Below, one piece after another: positions 1 through 7,729 of a DNA stretch of 36,619 nt. Position numbers and translations under genes: made by a program. Every line of letters begins with the position of its first letter. Position 1 is the stretch's first letter. The notes under the pieces are model-generated. The model was not told where the DNA came from, did not search any database, and was given only the letters and a program-made list of their open reading frames with translations. This stretch comes from Ardenticatena sp. (GTDB lineage: Bacteria > Chloroflexota > Anaerolineae > Ardenticatenales > Ardenticatenaceae): assembly GCA_015487975.1 (NCBI GenBank), contig WFOS01000031.1, forward strand, positions 1 through 36,619, read 5' to 3'.

Positions 1-1422
1 GAACAGCCGCGCTCTGCAACGCTGCGTGTCATCATCGATGCGGAACTGCTGAGCCTGCACAAACAAGATTTCGACGCCTTGCTCGCCGAATACCCTCACC
101 TGGCCCTGCACATGACGCGCGAAATTGGGCAACGGCTGGTGCGCACCAGCCACCAATCTGCGCCACCACGCAAAAAACCCGTCACCGCCGTCTGGGGCAT
201 CGACGAACAGGCGCTGGCGCAACTTGCCCACGCCATCGCTGCCTACGCTGGCGCACCTGCTGCGCTCCTGACACTCCCAAGCACCCGCAACATCCCCAAC
301 CTGCCCGAACACTACACCGAAGGAAGCGACCCCATCGCCGTTCTCGTCCCCTTGAACATCGACGATTACGAGCCACAAACATTCACCGACGCCGTCAGCC
401 GCTTCCTTGAACAATACGGGCACATTTTGCTGCTGCTCCCCGACGAATGGACACCCGTTGCCCAAAAATCCATCCAACTCGCCGACCACGTTGTGGCGAT
501 TGGCGGGGCCCCCACCTGGCTCACCCTGCAAGGCAACCGCGAACTCTCGATCATCGCCACCAACAAAAATGCGATTCTTCACACCGCCCGCGTCGTGACG
601 GGGCGGCAAGTCGGTGTGGCGCTTTCTAGCGGCGGCAGCAAAACCCTAGCGCACATCGGTGTTTTGCGCGTGCTGGAACGTGAAGGCGTGCCCATCGACA
701 TGCTGGCGGGAACAAGCGGCGGCGCCTTTGTATCTGCCTTCTATGCACTGGGATACAACGCCGATGAGCTTGCCGAATTCGTCAAGACGTTGCCCAAGGT
801 CAACACATGGCGTAACTGGGACATCAACATCCCCCCCCTCTCGGGGCTCATCAAAGGCCACAAAGCCTACCAACTGCTGGAAGACTGGTTCGATGGAAAA
901 ACCTTTGCCGACACCAAGATCCCCCTTTTCGTCGTTGCCGCCGACCTGGCAACGGGCGAAGAAATCGTCTTCGACCGTGGTTCGCTCGCCAATGCAGTTC
1001 GTGCCAGCGTGAGTATTCCCGTGATTGCCGACCCGTGGCGCTACCAAGAGCGCTTCTTCGTGGATGGCGCCGTGGTCAACCCGTTTCCCGTCAGTGTCCT
1101 GCGTGAACGTGGCGCCAATGTCATCATTGGGTCGAGCGTCGTCCATACTGAAACCGACCCCAATTTGCCTTCGTTCGAGGAAAAACCCAACCTGCTGCAA
1201 ACCATCTCGCGCCTCATCAACACGGTGGAACGCAAAATCATTACCGAACAAATCGAAATGGTGGACGTGTTCATCCACCCGCGCGTCTTCGCCGACCACA
1301 GCCTGGATTTCAGTCAGGTAGACCGCCTGGTTGAACTGGGCGAGCAAGCCGCCGAAGCAGAACTCGACACCCTGCGTACCGCCTTGCAACGCGAACACAT
1401 CTTGCCCACGCCAGCACTCTGA
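1..1422 (+). CDS. cNMP-binding domain / patatin-like phospholipase (5' end outside window)
   Basis: The frame is open from base 1, so the gene starts upstream. The first 45 or so residues (RSATLRVIIDAELLSL, then LHMTREIGQRL) read as the end of a cyclic-nucleotide-binding domain of CRP type. A middle region of about 130 residues looks like a degenerate P-loop domain. The patatin domain follows from about residue 205. It has an oxyanion-type SSGGSKTLAHIGVL, the nucleophile elbow GTSGG (Ser at window residue 239) and the catalytic DGA (Asp at residue 355). This order matches bacterial NTE-like lysophospholipases (Rv2565 type). The likely role is lipid-ester hydrolysis at the membrane, controlled by a bound nucleotide. 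The oxyanion motif has SSGG where GGG(A/G) is usual. It ends 3 nt before the next gene, so the two are probably co-transcribed. Confidence 0.85.
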   Translation, partial: EQPRSATLRVIIDAELLSLHKQDFDALLAEYPHLALHMTREIGQRLVRTSHQSAPPRKKPVTAVWGIDEQALAQLAHAIAAYAGAPAALLTLPSTRNIPNLPEHYTEGSDPIAVLVPLNIDDYEPQTFTDAVSRFLEQYGHILLLLPDEWTPVAQKSIQLADHVVAIGGAPTWLTLQGNRELSIIATNKNAILHTARVVTGRQVGVALSSGGSKTLAHIGVLRVLEREGVPIDMLAGTSGGAFVSAFYALGYNADELAEFVKTLPKVNTWRNWDINIPPLSGLIKGHKAYQLLEDWFDGKTFADTKIPLFVVAADLATGEEIVFDRGSLANAVRASVSIPVIADPWRYQERFFVDGAVVNPFPVSVLRERGANVIIGSSVVHTETDPNLPSFEEKPNLLQTISRLINTVERKIITEQIEMVDVFIHPRVFADHSLDFSQVDRLVELGEQAAEAELDTLRTALQREHILPTPAL

Positions 1423-1425
1423 ATC

Positions 1426-2769
1426 ATGGTGATGCGTGCCAAAGCACTCTTTCCACTTCTGATTCGTGCCGCGCTGGATGCTGTCGAACCAGCCCGCGCC
1501 GTTCAGCAAGCCCTGCATCGCGACGGCACGACGCTCACCATTCAGGGGCACTCCTACACCATCACGCCACCAGCACGGCTTTTCGTTGTTGGCATGGGCA
1601 AAGCGGCCGCCCGCATGGCAGCCGCCGTCCATGCTATCGCGGGCGACCTTATCACCGACGGATGCGTTATCACCAAGTATGGCCACACCAAGGGCGAAAC
1701 GGGGCGGATCCGCGTGTATGAAGCCGCCCACCCCGTCCCCGATGACGCAGGCGTTGCCGCTACTCACGCCATGCTTGCCCTGCTCGGCGACACCCGCCCC
1801 GACGACCTGGTCTTGGTGCTGGTTTCGGGCGGCGGTTCGGCGCTGCTGGTTGCCCCCGCACCCGGCCTGACCCTGGCCGACCTGCAACAAACCACCAACT
1901 TGCTGCTTGCTTCGGGCGCCACCATCCACGAACTCAATACCGTGCGCAAGCACCTTTCAGCCGTCAAAGGGGGGCAACTGGCGCGCCATGCCGCCCCCGC
2001 CTGGGTCGAAACCCTTCTCATCAGCGATGTTGTCGGCGACGATGTAGATGTGATCGCCAGCGGTCCCACCATCCCCGACCCCACAACCTTTGCCGACGCC
2101 AAAGCCGTGCTGGAACGCTATGGCGTATGGGCGCACGTGCCCCCTGCTGTGCGCCGCCATCTGCATGACGGCATCGCCGGCAAAGTCCCCGAAACGCCCC
2201 AACCTGGCGACCCCATCTTCGATCGTGTGCGCAACCACATCATCGCTCGCAACGCCGACGCCGCTTTCGCTGCCGCCACCGAAGCCCAACGGCATGGCTG
2301 GCATGCCCACGTCCTGACCACCTTTCTGCAAGGCGAAGCCCGCGAAGTTGGACGCGTCGTTGCCGCGCTCGGCCAACAAATCACACGCTACGACACACCC
2401 GTTGCTGCCCCTGCCTGCCTGATACTTGGTGGCGAAACCACCGTCACCCTACGTGGCAACGGGACGGGGGGGCGCAATCAGGAACTGGCCCTCTCGGCCG
2501 CACTCGCTATCGAAGGCTGGCCCCGTCTCCGTATCGCTTCCTTTGCCACCGATGGCGGCGATGGCCCCACAGACGCCGCAGGTGGACTGGTAGATGGCAA
2601 CACCGCTACCCGCATACGCGCTGCTGGCATAGACCCCCGCCAGGCGCTCGACGACAACGACAGTTATCATGCGCTTCGTGCTGCCAACGCCCTCATCACC
2701 ACTGGCCCCACCGGTACGAACGTCTGCGACCTCGTCTTCGTGCTCGTGGATGCCTCTTCCCACGCCTGA
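1426..2769 (+). CDS. Glycerate 2-kinase (DUF4147 / MOFRL family)
   Basis: A 447-residue protein with the two-domain architecture of class II glycerate kinases (GckA/TtuD family), which phosphorylate D-glycerate to 2-phosphoglycerate with ATP. The N-terminal Rossmann-like domain shows VVGMGKAAARMA, VSGGGSALL and the conserved NTVRKHLSAVKGGQLA, which carries the catalytic lysine region. The C-terminal MOFRL domain begins near LILGGETTVTLRGNGTGGRNQELALS and ends with ATDGGDGPTDAAG and a terminal DNDSYHALRAANALITTGPTGTNVCDL. The length is normal for the family. ATG at 1426 was chosen; ATG at 1432 is also possible, and neither has a strong Shine-Dalgarno, consistent with coupling to the gene 3 nt upstream. 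Confidence 0.93.
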   Translation: MVMRAKALFPLLIRAALDAVEPARAVQQALHRDGTTLTIQGHSYTITPPARLFVVGMGKAAARMAAAVHAIAGDLITDGCVITKYGHTKGETGRIRVYEAAHPVPDDAGVAATHAMLALLGDTRPDDLVLVLVSGGGSALLVAPAPGLTLADLQQTTNLLLASGATIHELNTVRKHLSAVKGGQLARHAAPAWVETLLISDVVGDDVDVIASGPTIPDPTTFADAKAVLERYGVWAHVPPAVRRHLHDGIAGKVPETPQPGDPIFDRVRNHIIARNADAAFAAATEAQRHGWHAHVLTTFLQGEAREVGRVVAALGQQITRYDTPVAAPACLILGGETTVTLRGNGTGGRNQELALSAALAIEGWPRLRIASFATDGGDGPTDAAGGLVDGNTATRIRAAGIDPRQALDDNDSYHALRAANALITTGPTGTNVCDLVFVLVDASSHA

Positions 2770-2785
2770 GCAACCACACCTGGTT

Positions 2786-2801
2786 TGTGAATATTTTCAC
2801 C
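2786..2801 (+). promoter_or_regulatory. CRP/FNR-type palindrome upstream of the V4R gene
   Basis: The sequence TGTGA-N6-TCACC, with an inner palindrome GTGAATATTTTCAC, matches the CRP-family consensus TGTGA-N6-TCACA at 9 of 10 positions. It lies 92 nt before the start codon at 2893 in a 123-nt gap. A weak promoter-like pair (TTGCAT at 2808, TACCAT at 2829, 15-nt spacer) follows. No regulator is encoded in the visible part of the neighbourhood, and the match could be chance. Confidence 0.35.
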
Positions 2802-2892
2802 GTTATTTTGCATTTCAAGCGACCTGTGTACCATCTCGTGTGTCCAGAGATGTGCAAAAACTCTCAACCAATCACATACAGGAGTCTCCCCC

Positions 2893-3357
2893 ATGACACA
2901 AGTCAATGAGCAACAAATCCGCGACCTCATTCAGGCCCATTCCGTTCTACTGGCACGTGATGGCCTTGCCACGCTCTACGAAAACATCTTCAAAATGGCT
3001 GGTTTTGGCTTGGGTGGCATTCTCTACAACGCAGGCAAAAAAGCCGGTGAACAAGGTGTCGCCATTCTGCAAAACGAATTGGGCTTGTCAGGCGACGATC
3101 TACTGTACGCAGCCCTCATTGCCTTCAATCATTCCGGTTGGGGGCGTGCAGAACTAGAACACAATGGCGATACCATCCGCGTCCACGTCCACGACTCAGC
3201 GTTGGCCGGCACTATGCAAAGCCGCAAACCGGTCTGCCATCCCATCGCTGGCTACATGGCAGGTTTCTTGGAAGTAGCACTTGGGCGCAAGGTGAAAGTG
3301 CGCGAAACTGCATGCGTCGCCGCAGGTGCCGACCACTGCATCTTCGAAGGCGAATAG
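2893..3357 (+). CDS. V4R (4-vinyl reductase) domain protein
   Basis: A 154-residue stand-alone V4R domain. The C-terminal half carries the family signature: KPVCHPIAGYMAGFLE, then an ETAC motif and GADHCIFEGE, with the conserved Cys residues and the G(x)2HC ending. V4R domains bind small hydrophobic ligands or act as redox or ligand sensors in bacteriochlorophyll reduction, hydrocarbon degradation regulators and related systems. The ligand of this protein cannot be told from sequence. Residues 30-50 are glycine-rich (GFGLGGILYNAGKKAGEQG). AGGAG lies 8 nt upstream of the ATG. It stands alone between a 123-nt gap with a CRP-like site and a strong terminator. Confidence 0.8.
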   Translation: MTQVNEQQIRDLIQAHSVLLARDGLATLYENIFKMAGFGLGGILYNAGKKAGEQGVAILQNELGLSGDDLLYAALIAFNHSGWGRAELEHNGDTIRVHVHDSALAGTMQSRKPVCHPIAGYMAGFLEVALGRKVKVRETACVAAGADHCIFEGE

Positions 3358-3375
3358 CACGCTCTACGCACATCG

Positions 3376-3406
3376 AAGGCGAGGCATTGCCTCGCCTTTT
3401 CTTTTG
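3376..3406 (+). terminator. Rho-independent terminator after the V4R gene
   Basis: The perfect 10-bp stem AAGGCGAGGC / GCCTCGCCTT (3376-3385 with 3389-3398) has a 3-nt loop and is followed by TTCTTTT. It sits 18 nt after the stop codon. Its right arm overlaps the -35 of the promoter that follows. Confidence 0.85.
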
Positions 3407-3414
3407 GCTACAAT
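3387..3414 (+). promoter_or_regulatory. Promoter for the npdG-cofE operon
   Basis: A -35 box TTGCCT (3387-3392), a 16-nt spacer and a -10 box TACAAT (3409-3414) predict transcription from about 3421 and a leader of about 40 nt before the ATG at 3460. The -35 lies inside the terminator stem, so the two signals are stacked back to back. The boxes match sigma-70 consensus at 4/6 and 5/6 positions. Confidence 0.45.
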
Positions 3415-3459
3415 CGTGCCCACCTTGCGTTGCCAACCAATCCCACAGGAGTCCCAACC

Positions 3460-4143
3460 ATGTCGAAGCCAACGATTGCCATCATCGGCGGCACTGGCGC
3501 CGAAGGCTCTGGCCTTGCTATGCGCTGGGTCGCCGCCGGATATGACGTCATCATCGGGTCGCGTTCGGCAGAAAAAGCACAAACACGCACCGAAGAATTG
3601 CGTGTGGTATTGGGTGAGCGAGCACGTGGGAGCCTGCGCGGCTTGCCGAATGCCGACGCCGCGGCCGCCGGGGAGATCGTGGTTCTGACGGTGCCTTACA
3701 GTGCCCACGCATCCACGCTCGAAGGGATCCGCGAGCAGGTGCAGGGCAAAATCCTGGTGGATTGCACGGTTCCCTTGCAGCCCCCCAAGGTAACGCGCGT
3801 CTTCATTCCCGAAGGGGGCTCCGCCGCGCAAGAAGCCCAAGCCCTGCTGGGCGAAAATGTGCGCGTTGTTGCTGCCTTCCAGAATGTCTCCGCGCACAAG
3901 CTCCAAGATCTCGACGCCACTGTCAACTGTGACGTACTTGTCTGTGGCGACGATCCCGACGCTCGCGAAACCGTCATCCAACTGGCGGAAGCCGCTGGCA
4001 TGGTCGGGTTGCACGCCGGCCCACTGCAAAACGCCGTCGTGGTGGAAGGTCTGACGCCCATTCTCATCGGCATCAACAAACGCTACAAATCCAAAGGCGC
4101 GGGCATTCGCATCACCAACATACCGCGCCCCGATGAGGCGTAG
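3460..4143 (+). CDS. npdG: NADPH-dependent F420 oxidoreductase
   Basis: A 227-residue protein of the F420H2:NADP+ oxidoreductase family (Fno/NpdG), which moves hydride between NADP(H) and coenzyme F420 in the cytoplasm. The N-terminal nucleotide-binding loop is IIGGTGAEGSGLAMRW and the second strand ends IGSRSAEKA, which suits NADP phosphate binding. VVLTVPYSAH, ILVDCTVPL and VVAAFQNVSAH follow, then the C-terminal AGPLQNA(VVV)EGLTPILIGINKRYKSKGAGIR typical of the family. ATG 3460 is chosen because AGGAG (3447-3451) lies 8 nt upstream; the in-frame extension to 3430 has no ribosome site. It is the first gene of the F420 cluster and ends 3 nt before cofE. Confidence 0.93.
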   Translation: MSKPTIAIIGGTGAEGSGLAMRWVAAGYDVIIGSRSAEKAQTRTEELRVVLGERARGSLRGLPNADAAAAGEIVVLTVPYSAHASTLEGIREQVQGKILVDCTVPLQPPKVTRVFIPEGGSAAQEAQALLGENVRVVAAFQNVSAHKLQDLDATVNCDVLVCGDDPDARETVIQLAEAAGMVGLHAGPLQNAVVVEGLTPILIGINKRYKSKGAGIRITNIPRPDEA

Positions 4144-4146
4144 CCC

Positions 4147-4920
4147 ATGCCTACGAGCATCACCATCACGGCACTCGACGGGTTCCCGCTGGTTCAGCCG
4201 GGGGACGACTTGCCAGCGCTCATCCTGAATGCGCTGGCCGCCAACAACATCACATTGTGCGATGGCGACGTGCTGGTCGTGGCGCACAAAGTGGTCTCCA
4301 AAGCCGAAGGGCGGCTGGTGCGCCTTGCCGACGTCGTGCCTTCACCTGCTGCCGAAGAGCTGGCACGCCAGACGGGCAAAGACCCCCGCTTTCTGGAACT
4401 GGTGTTGCGTGAATCGCGCGAGATTGTGCGCACGCGCCCCGGGCTGGTCATCGCTGAACACGTCCACGGTTGGATTTGCGCGAATGCAGCCATCGATCGG
4501 AGCAATGTCGAGCAAACGGCAGACAACGACGAAACCGTGCTTCTGCTTCCACGCGACCCCGACGCTTCGGCCCGTACCATTCGCGAACGCGTGCAAGCGG
4601 CAACCGGCACCACCATCGCCGTCATCATCAACGATACTCATGGGCGCCCGTTCCGCATCGGCGCAATGGGTGTGGCCATTGGCGTGGCCGGGCTGGCACC
4701 TGTGAGCGACTTGCGTGGCGAACATGACCTCTTCGGCTACACCATGCAAACCACCGAGATTGCCACCGCGGACGAACTGGCGGCTGCTGCCAGCCTGTTG
4801 CAAGGACAGACCAACCAAGCACGCCCAGTGGTGCTCATTCGCGGCGCCCCATACCATCCCGATGAAACCGCCACAGCCCGCCAACTGGTGCGCCCACGCG
4901 AACTCGACCTGTTCCGCTAG
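4147..4920 (+). CDS. cofE: Coenzyme F420-0:L-glutamate ligase
   Basis: A 257-residue CofE-family ligase, which adds one or more L-glutamates to F420-0 using GTP. Typical segments are LVQPGDDLPALI, DVLVVAHKVVSKAEGR near the N terminus, SREIVRTRPGLVIAEHVHGWICANAAIDRSNV in the middle, and IINDTHGRPFRIGAMGVAIG, the metal- and nucleotide-site region. The length equals single-domain archaeal CofE and the N-terminal half of actinobacterial FbiB. The nitroreductase half of FbiB is instead the next gene. The start lies 3 nt after the npdG stop. Confidence 0.95.
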   Translation: MPTSITITALDGFPLVQPGDDLPALILNALAANNITLCDGDVLVVAHKVVSKAEGRLVRLADVVPSPAAEELARQTGKDPRFLELVLRESREIVRTRPGLVIAEHVHGWICANAAIDRSNVEQTADNDETVLLLPRDPDASARTIRERVQAATGTTIAVIINDTHGRPFRIGAMGVAIGVAGLAPVSDLRGEHDLFGYTMQTTEIATADELAAAASLLQGQTNQARPVVLIRGAPYHPDETATARQLVRPRELDLFR

Positions 4921-4940
4921 CCAGATTGGGAGCGCAACGT

Positions 4941-5588
4941 ATGGCTTCATCATCTCGACCATTCACCGACCATCCTCGCCTAGCAGCATTCGAGGCACTG
5001 GCCTGCTCGCGCCGCAGCATTCGCCGCTACCGCGACGAACCAGTGCCACGTGCCCTCATCGAACGGTTGCTTGCCATTGCAGGGCGTGCTCCCTCGGCGC
5101 ACAATCGTCAACCCTGGCGCTGGGCGGTCATCACAGGCGAAACCCGTCGCCGCCTGGCAGACGCTATGGCGGTGCCCTTCCGCCGCGACCTACTAGCGGA
5201 CGGGCTCGACGAAGCCGAAGCCGAACGGATCGTCGCACGTTCACGCGCTCGTATCAGCACCGCCCCCGTGCTCATTCTCGCCTGCTTGACCATGGAAGAA
5301 ATGGACACCTATCCGGACGAGCGCCGCCAGCGCAACGAATGGCTCATGGCGGCCCAAAGCGTGGCACTTGCCTGCCAGAACCTGCTCCTCGCAGCGCATG
5401 CTGCCGGGCTGGGGGCATGCTGGCTTTGTGCGCCACTCTTCTGCCCCGAAACGGTGCGCCATGTGCTCGACCTGCCCGCAACGTGGGAACCACAAGCCTT
5501 GCTCACATTGGGCTGGCCAGCGAACGAAGGCCGCGACCGCCCACGATACCCCGTCAGCGCTTTGACACGCTGGTACGTTGACACATAG
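4941..5588 (+). CDS. Nitroreductase, stand-alone counterpart of the FbiB C-terminal domain
   Basis: A 215-residue flavin nitroreductase. The N terminus has the family start RRSIRRYRDEPVP and GRAPSAHNRQPWRW, which contacts FMN phosphate. The middle has WLMAAQSVALACQNLLLAAHAAGLGACWLCAP, and the C terminus LLTLGWPANEGRDRPRYP. In mycobacterial FbiB this domain reduces dehydro-F420-0. Placement between cofE and cofD suggests the same job here (inference). ATG 4941 is used because GGGAG lies 8 nt upstream; a TTG at 4926 has no ribosome site. The 3' end of the gene also contains a good promoter for cofD. Confidence 0.85.
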   Translation: MASSSRPFTDHPRLAAFEALACSRRSIRRYRDEPVPRALIERLLAIAGRAPSAHNRQPWRWAVITGETRRRLADAMAVPFRRDLLADGLDEAEAERIVARSRARISTAPVLILACLTMEEMDTYPDERRQRNEWLMAAQSVALACQNLLLAAHAAGLGACWLCAPLFCPETVRHVLDLPATWEPQALLTLGWPANEGRDRPRYPVSALTRWYVDT

Positions 5589-5591
5589 AAT
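5562..5591 (+). promoter_or_regulatory. Promoter for cofD-cofC inside the nitroreductase 3' end
   Basis: A perfect -35 TTGACA (5562-5567), an 18-nt spacer and a -10 TAGAAT (5586-5591) place a start of transcription near 5598, about 25 nt before the cofD ATG at 5623. It would let cofDC be expressed apart from npdG-cofE. Confidence 0.45.
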
Positions 5592-5622
5592 GCCTGCCCA
5601 ACCGACCAAGAGGGGGAACGCT

Positions 5623-6567
5623 ATGCACGCAGAAAACCGCCGCATTGTCGCCCTGGCTGGTGGTGTCGGCGGTGCCAAACTCGCCGACGGTCTTGCTCAC
5701 CACTGCCGCACCAACCTGACCATCATTGGCAACGTCGCCGACGACCTCGAGCTCTGGGGCTTGCGCATCTGCCCCGACCTCGACACAGTCATGTACACGT
5801 TGGTAGGGCTCGCCAATCCCAAAACGGGGTGGGGGGTGCAGGATGATTCGTTCGCCATGCTCGACATGCTCGCCACCTATGGCGAAAACATCTGGTTCAA
5901 ACTGGGGGACAAAGATACCGCCACCCACATTCTGCGCACCTATTGGTTGCGTCAGGGCATGCGGCTGACCGAAGTCACCCAACGGCTCAGCCGTGCCCTT
6001 GGCATCGAAGCCACGCTACTGCCCGTCACCGACGACGACGTGCGCACCATTGTGCAGACCGACGAAGGCGAACTCGATTTTCAAACCTACTTCGTGGCAC
6101 GCAAGTGCGAACCGGTGCTCGAAAGCGTGCATTTTCGCGGCATCGAACGCGCCACCCTCACCCCCGAAGTCAAAGCCGCCATCGAAGAAGCCAGCCTTGT
6201 GGTGATTTGTCCATCCAACCCCTTTGTCAGCATCGACCCCATCCTGGCGGTTGAAAATCTGCGCGCGCGGCTCTGGGCACAAGCCGTACCGATCGTTGCC
6301 GTCTCCCCCATCATTGGTGGCGAAGCAGTGAAAGGACCCGCCGCCAAAATGTTCCGTGAATTGGGGCAAACCCCATCGGCACTCGCCGTGGCGCACCATT
6401 ACGCTGGGCTCATCAGCCACTTCGTGCTCGACGAACGCGACGCCGACCAGCGCGATGCCATCGAAGCGTTGGGAGTACACGTGGTCGTCACCGATACGCT
6501 CATGCAGACCGCCGAGGACCGCCGACGATTGGCGCAAGAGATTTTGGAGCACCTGGAATATGTCTGA
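5623..6567 (+). CDS. cofD: 2-phospho-L-lactate (or PEP) transferase of F420 synthesis
   Basis: A 314-residue CofD/FbiA. It transfers the phospholactyl or enolpyruvyl moiety from the guanylated donor made by CofC onto Fo, giving F420-0 or dehydro-F420-0. The N terminus has the characteristic LAGGVGGAKLADGL loop, then the conserved GNVADDLELWGLRICPDLDTVMYTLVGL and GWGVQDDSF. LGDKDTATHILRTYWL, VICPSNPFVSIDPIL and a C-terminal HYAGLISHFVLDERD follow. Length and motifs are standard. ATG 5623 follows AGGGGG at 5611-5616; the longer in-frame start at 5578 is inside the upstream gene. It overlaps cofC by 8 nt. Confidence 0.95.
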   Translation: MHAENRRIVALAGGVGGAKLADGLAHHCRTNLTIIGNVADDLELWGLRICPDLDTVMYTLVGLANPKTGWGVQDDSFAMLDMLATYGENIWFKLGDKDTATHILRTYWLRQGMRLTEVTQRLSRALGIEATLLPVTDDDVRTIVQTDEGELDFQTYFVARKCEPVLESVHFRGIERATLTPEVKAAIEEASLVVICPSNPFVSIDPILAVENLRARLWAQAVPIVAVSPIIGGEAVKGPAAKMFRELGQTPSALAVAHHYAGLISHFVLDERDADQRDAIEALGVHVVVTDTLMQTAEDRRRLAQEILEHLEYV

Positions 6568-7174
6568 CCTCTGGGTGATCGTTCCCGCAAAACGAGCCGC
6601 GCTGGCCAAATCGCGGCTCGCCAGCGTGCTAGACGAACGCCGCCGCACGCGGCTCGTCAGCCGGTTGCTGCACCACGTCCTCGCAACCATCAAGCGTGCC
6701 GCACCAGCAGCCGGCATTGTGGGGGGCATTGTAGTCAGCCGCGACCCTCACTGGCTGGTGCTGGCACGCCGCTACGGCCTTCTCCCATTGGTCGAATCGG
6801 GGCATGGGGTGAACGCCGCAGTGCAGCAAGGCGTACATGCCGCCCTTCGACGGGGTGCGGGCGCAGTCCTCATCCTGCCGCTCGACCTGCCACGCCTCAC
6901 CCCTTCCGACATTGTGGCCTGTGCACGTGCTGGCCGCCATGCTCCCGCTATCGTCCTTGCACCCGACCATGCCAACCTTGGGACGAACGCGCTGCTCGTT
7001 CGTCCGCCGGCGCTCATCCGCCCCACATTCGAGGGGGGAAGTGCCCAGCGCCACCAACGACAAGTGGCTCGGTTGGGGCTCACCGCACGCATTTTGCGCC
7101 GCCCCGGCCTCATGCACGACCTGGATACCCTCGACGACTGGCGCTCGATGGCACACCTGTTCGCCCATCTCTAA
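6560..7174 (+). CDS. cofC: 2-phospho-L-lactate / PEP guanylyltransferase
   Basis: A 204-residue CofC/FbiD nucleotidyltransferase with a GT-A-like fold. It starts WVIVPAKRAALAKSRLASVL, the nucleotide-binding loop of the family. IVVSRDP and GHGVNAAVQQGV follow, then VLILPLDLPRLTPSDI with the metal-binding Asp, and APDHANLGTNALLVRPP. It activates 2-phospholactate or PEP with GTP for CofD. The start overlaps the end of cofD by 8 nt, implying translational coupling. The C terminus DLDTLDDWRSMA is the typical closing segment. Genes for the Fo part of the cofactor (cofG/cofH or fbiC) are not in the window. Confidence 0.93.
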   Translation: MSDLWVIVPAKRAALAKSRLASVLDERRRTRLVSRLLHHVLATIKRAAPAAGIVGGIVVSRDPHWLVLARRYGLLPLVESGHGVNAAVQQGVHAALRRGAGAVLILPLDLPRLTPSDIVACARAGRHAPAIVLAPDHANLGTNALLVRPPALIRPTFEGGSAQRHQRQVARLGLTARILRRPGLMHDLDTLDDWRSMAHLFAHL

Positions 7175-7179
7175 CCCAA

Positions 7180-7200
7180 TCGCCCAACTTCTGCTATACT
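7180..7200 (+). promoter_or_regulatory. Extended -10 promoter for the OsmC gene
   Basis: TGCTATACT (7192-7200) is an extended -10 with TATACT at 7195-7200. No good -35 is seen. Transcription from about 7207 would give a leader of about 33 nt. The same nonamer lies upstream of the deaminase gene on the other strand at 14755-14763. Confidence 0.45.
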
Positions 7201-7239
7201 TCGTTCGATGGTCAACCAACTTGAAAAAAGGAGGCACCT

Positions 7240-7662
7240 ATGCCCACCCGAACCGCTTCTGCCGAATGGCAAGGCACACTCAAAGATGGCCGTGGGACGA
7301 TGAATCTCCCCGCTGCGGGCTACGAAGGCCCCTTCACCTATGCGTCCCGTTTCGAGCAGGGCGAAGGGACCAATCCAGAGGAGCTGATTGGCGCTGCCCA
7401 CGCAGGCTGTTTTTCCATGTTCCTCGCGGCATTGTTGACCAAAGCGGGCTACACCCCCAAGAGCATTCGCACCACCGCCACTGTTCACCTGACCGAGGGG
7501 CCGACCATCAGCCTCATCGAACTGGATTGCGAAGCCGACGTGCCCGGCCTGAGTGAAGACGAATTCCAAACGTTTGCCACGCAAGCCAAAGAAGGGTGCC
7601 CCGTTTCGAAGGCATTGGCAGGCCCAGAGATTCGTCTCACAGCGCGGCTTGCCTCATCGTGA
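7240..7662 (+). CDS. OsmC-family peroxidase
   Basis: A 140-residue OsmC-type protein. The family reduces organic hydroperoxides with two cysteines in a homodimer. The first Cys is at residue 57 in GAAHAGCFSMFLAALL and the second at residue 120 in EGCPVSKALAGPEI. Both sit in the expected motifs, so the enzyme should be active. The N-terminal strands contain AEWQGTLKDGRGTM, as in the OsmC sub-family. AAAGGAGG lies 6 nt before the ATG, a near-perfect ribosome site. It has its own promoter and a terminator shared with the convergent transporter operon. Confidence 0.92.
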   Translation: MPTRTASAEWQGTLKDGRGTMNLPAAGYEGPFTYASRFEQGEGTNPEELIGAAHAGCFSMFLAALLTKAGYTPKSIRTTATVHLTEGPTISLIELDCEADVPGLSEDEFQTFATQAKEGCPVSKALAGPEIRLTARLASS

Positions 7663-7675
7663 GTCGTCGGCAGAC

Positions 7676-7714
7676 GCAAAAAGGGCGGAGCATCGGCCGG
7701 CTCCGCCCTTTTGC
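7676..7714. terminator. Bidirectional terminator between osmC and the nucleoside importer operon
   Basis: The stem AAAAGGGCGGAGC / GCTCCGCCCTTTT (about 7679-7691 with 7700-7712) has an 8-nt loop, with A and T tracts on its two sides. It can therefore end transcription from both directions. It lies 15-17 nt from each convergent stop codon. Confidence 0.85.
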
Positions 7715-7729
7715 TTCCGTGAAACAGGC

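Noticed and set aside
646-1953. 435-codon antisense frame across the patatin and glycerate kinase genes
   Set aside because: Same GC-driven antisense effect; it covers two well-supported genes on the other strand.
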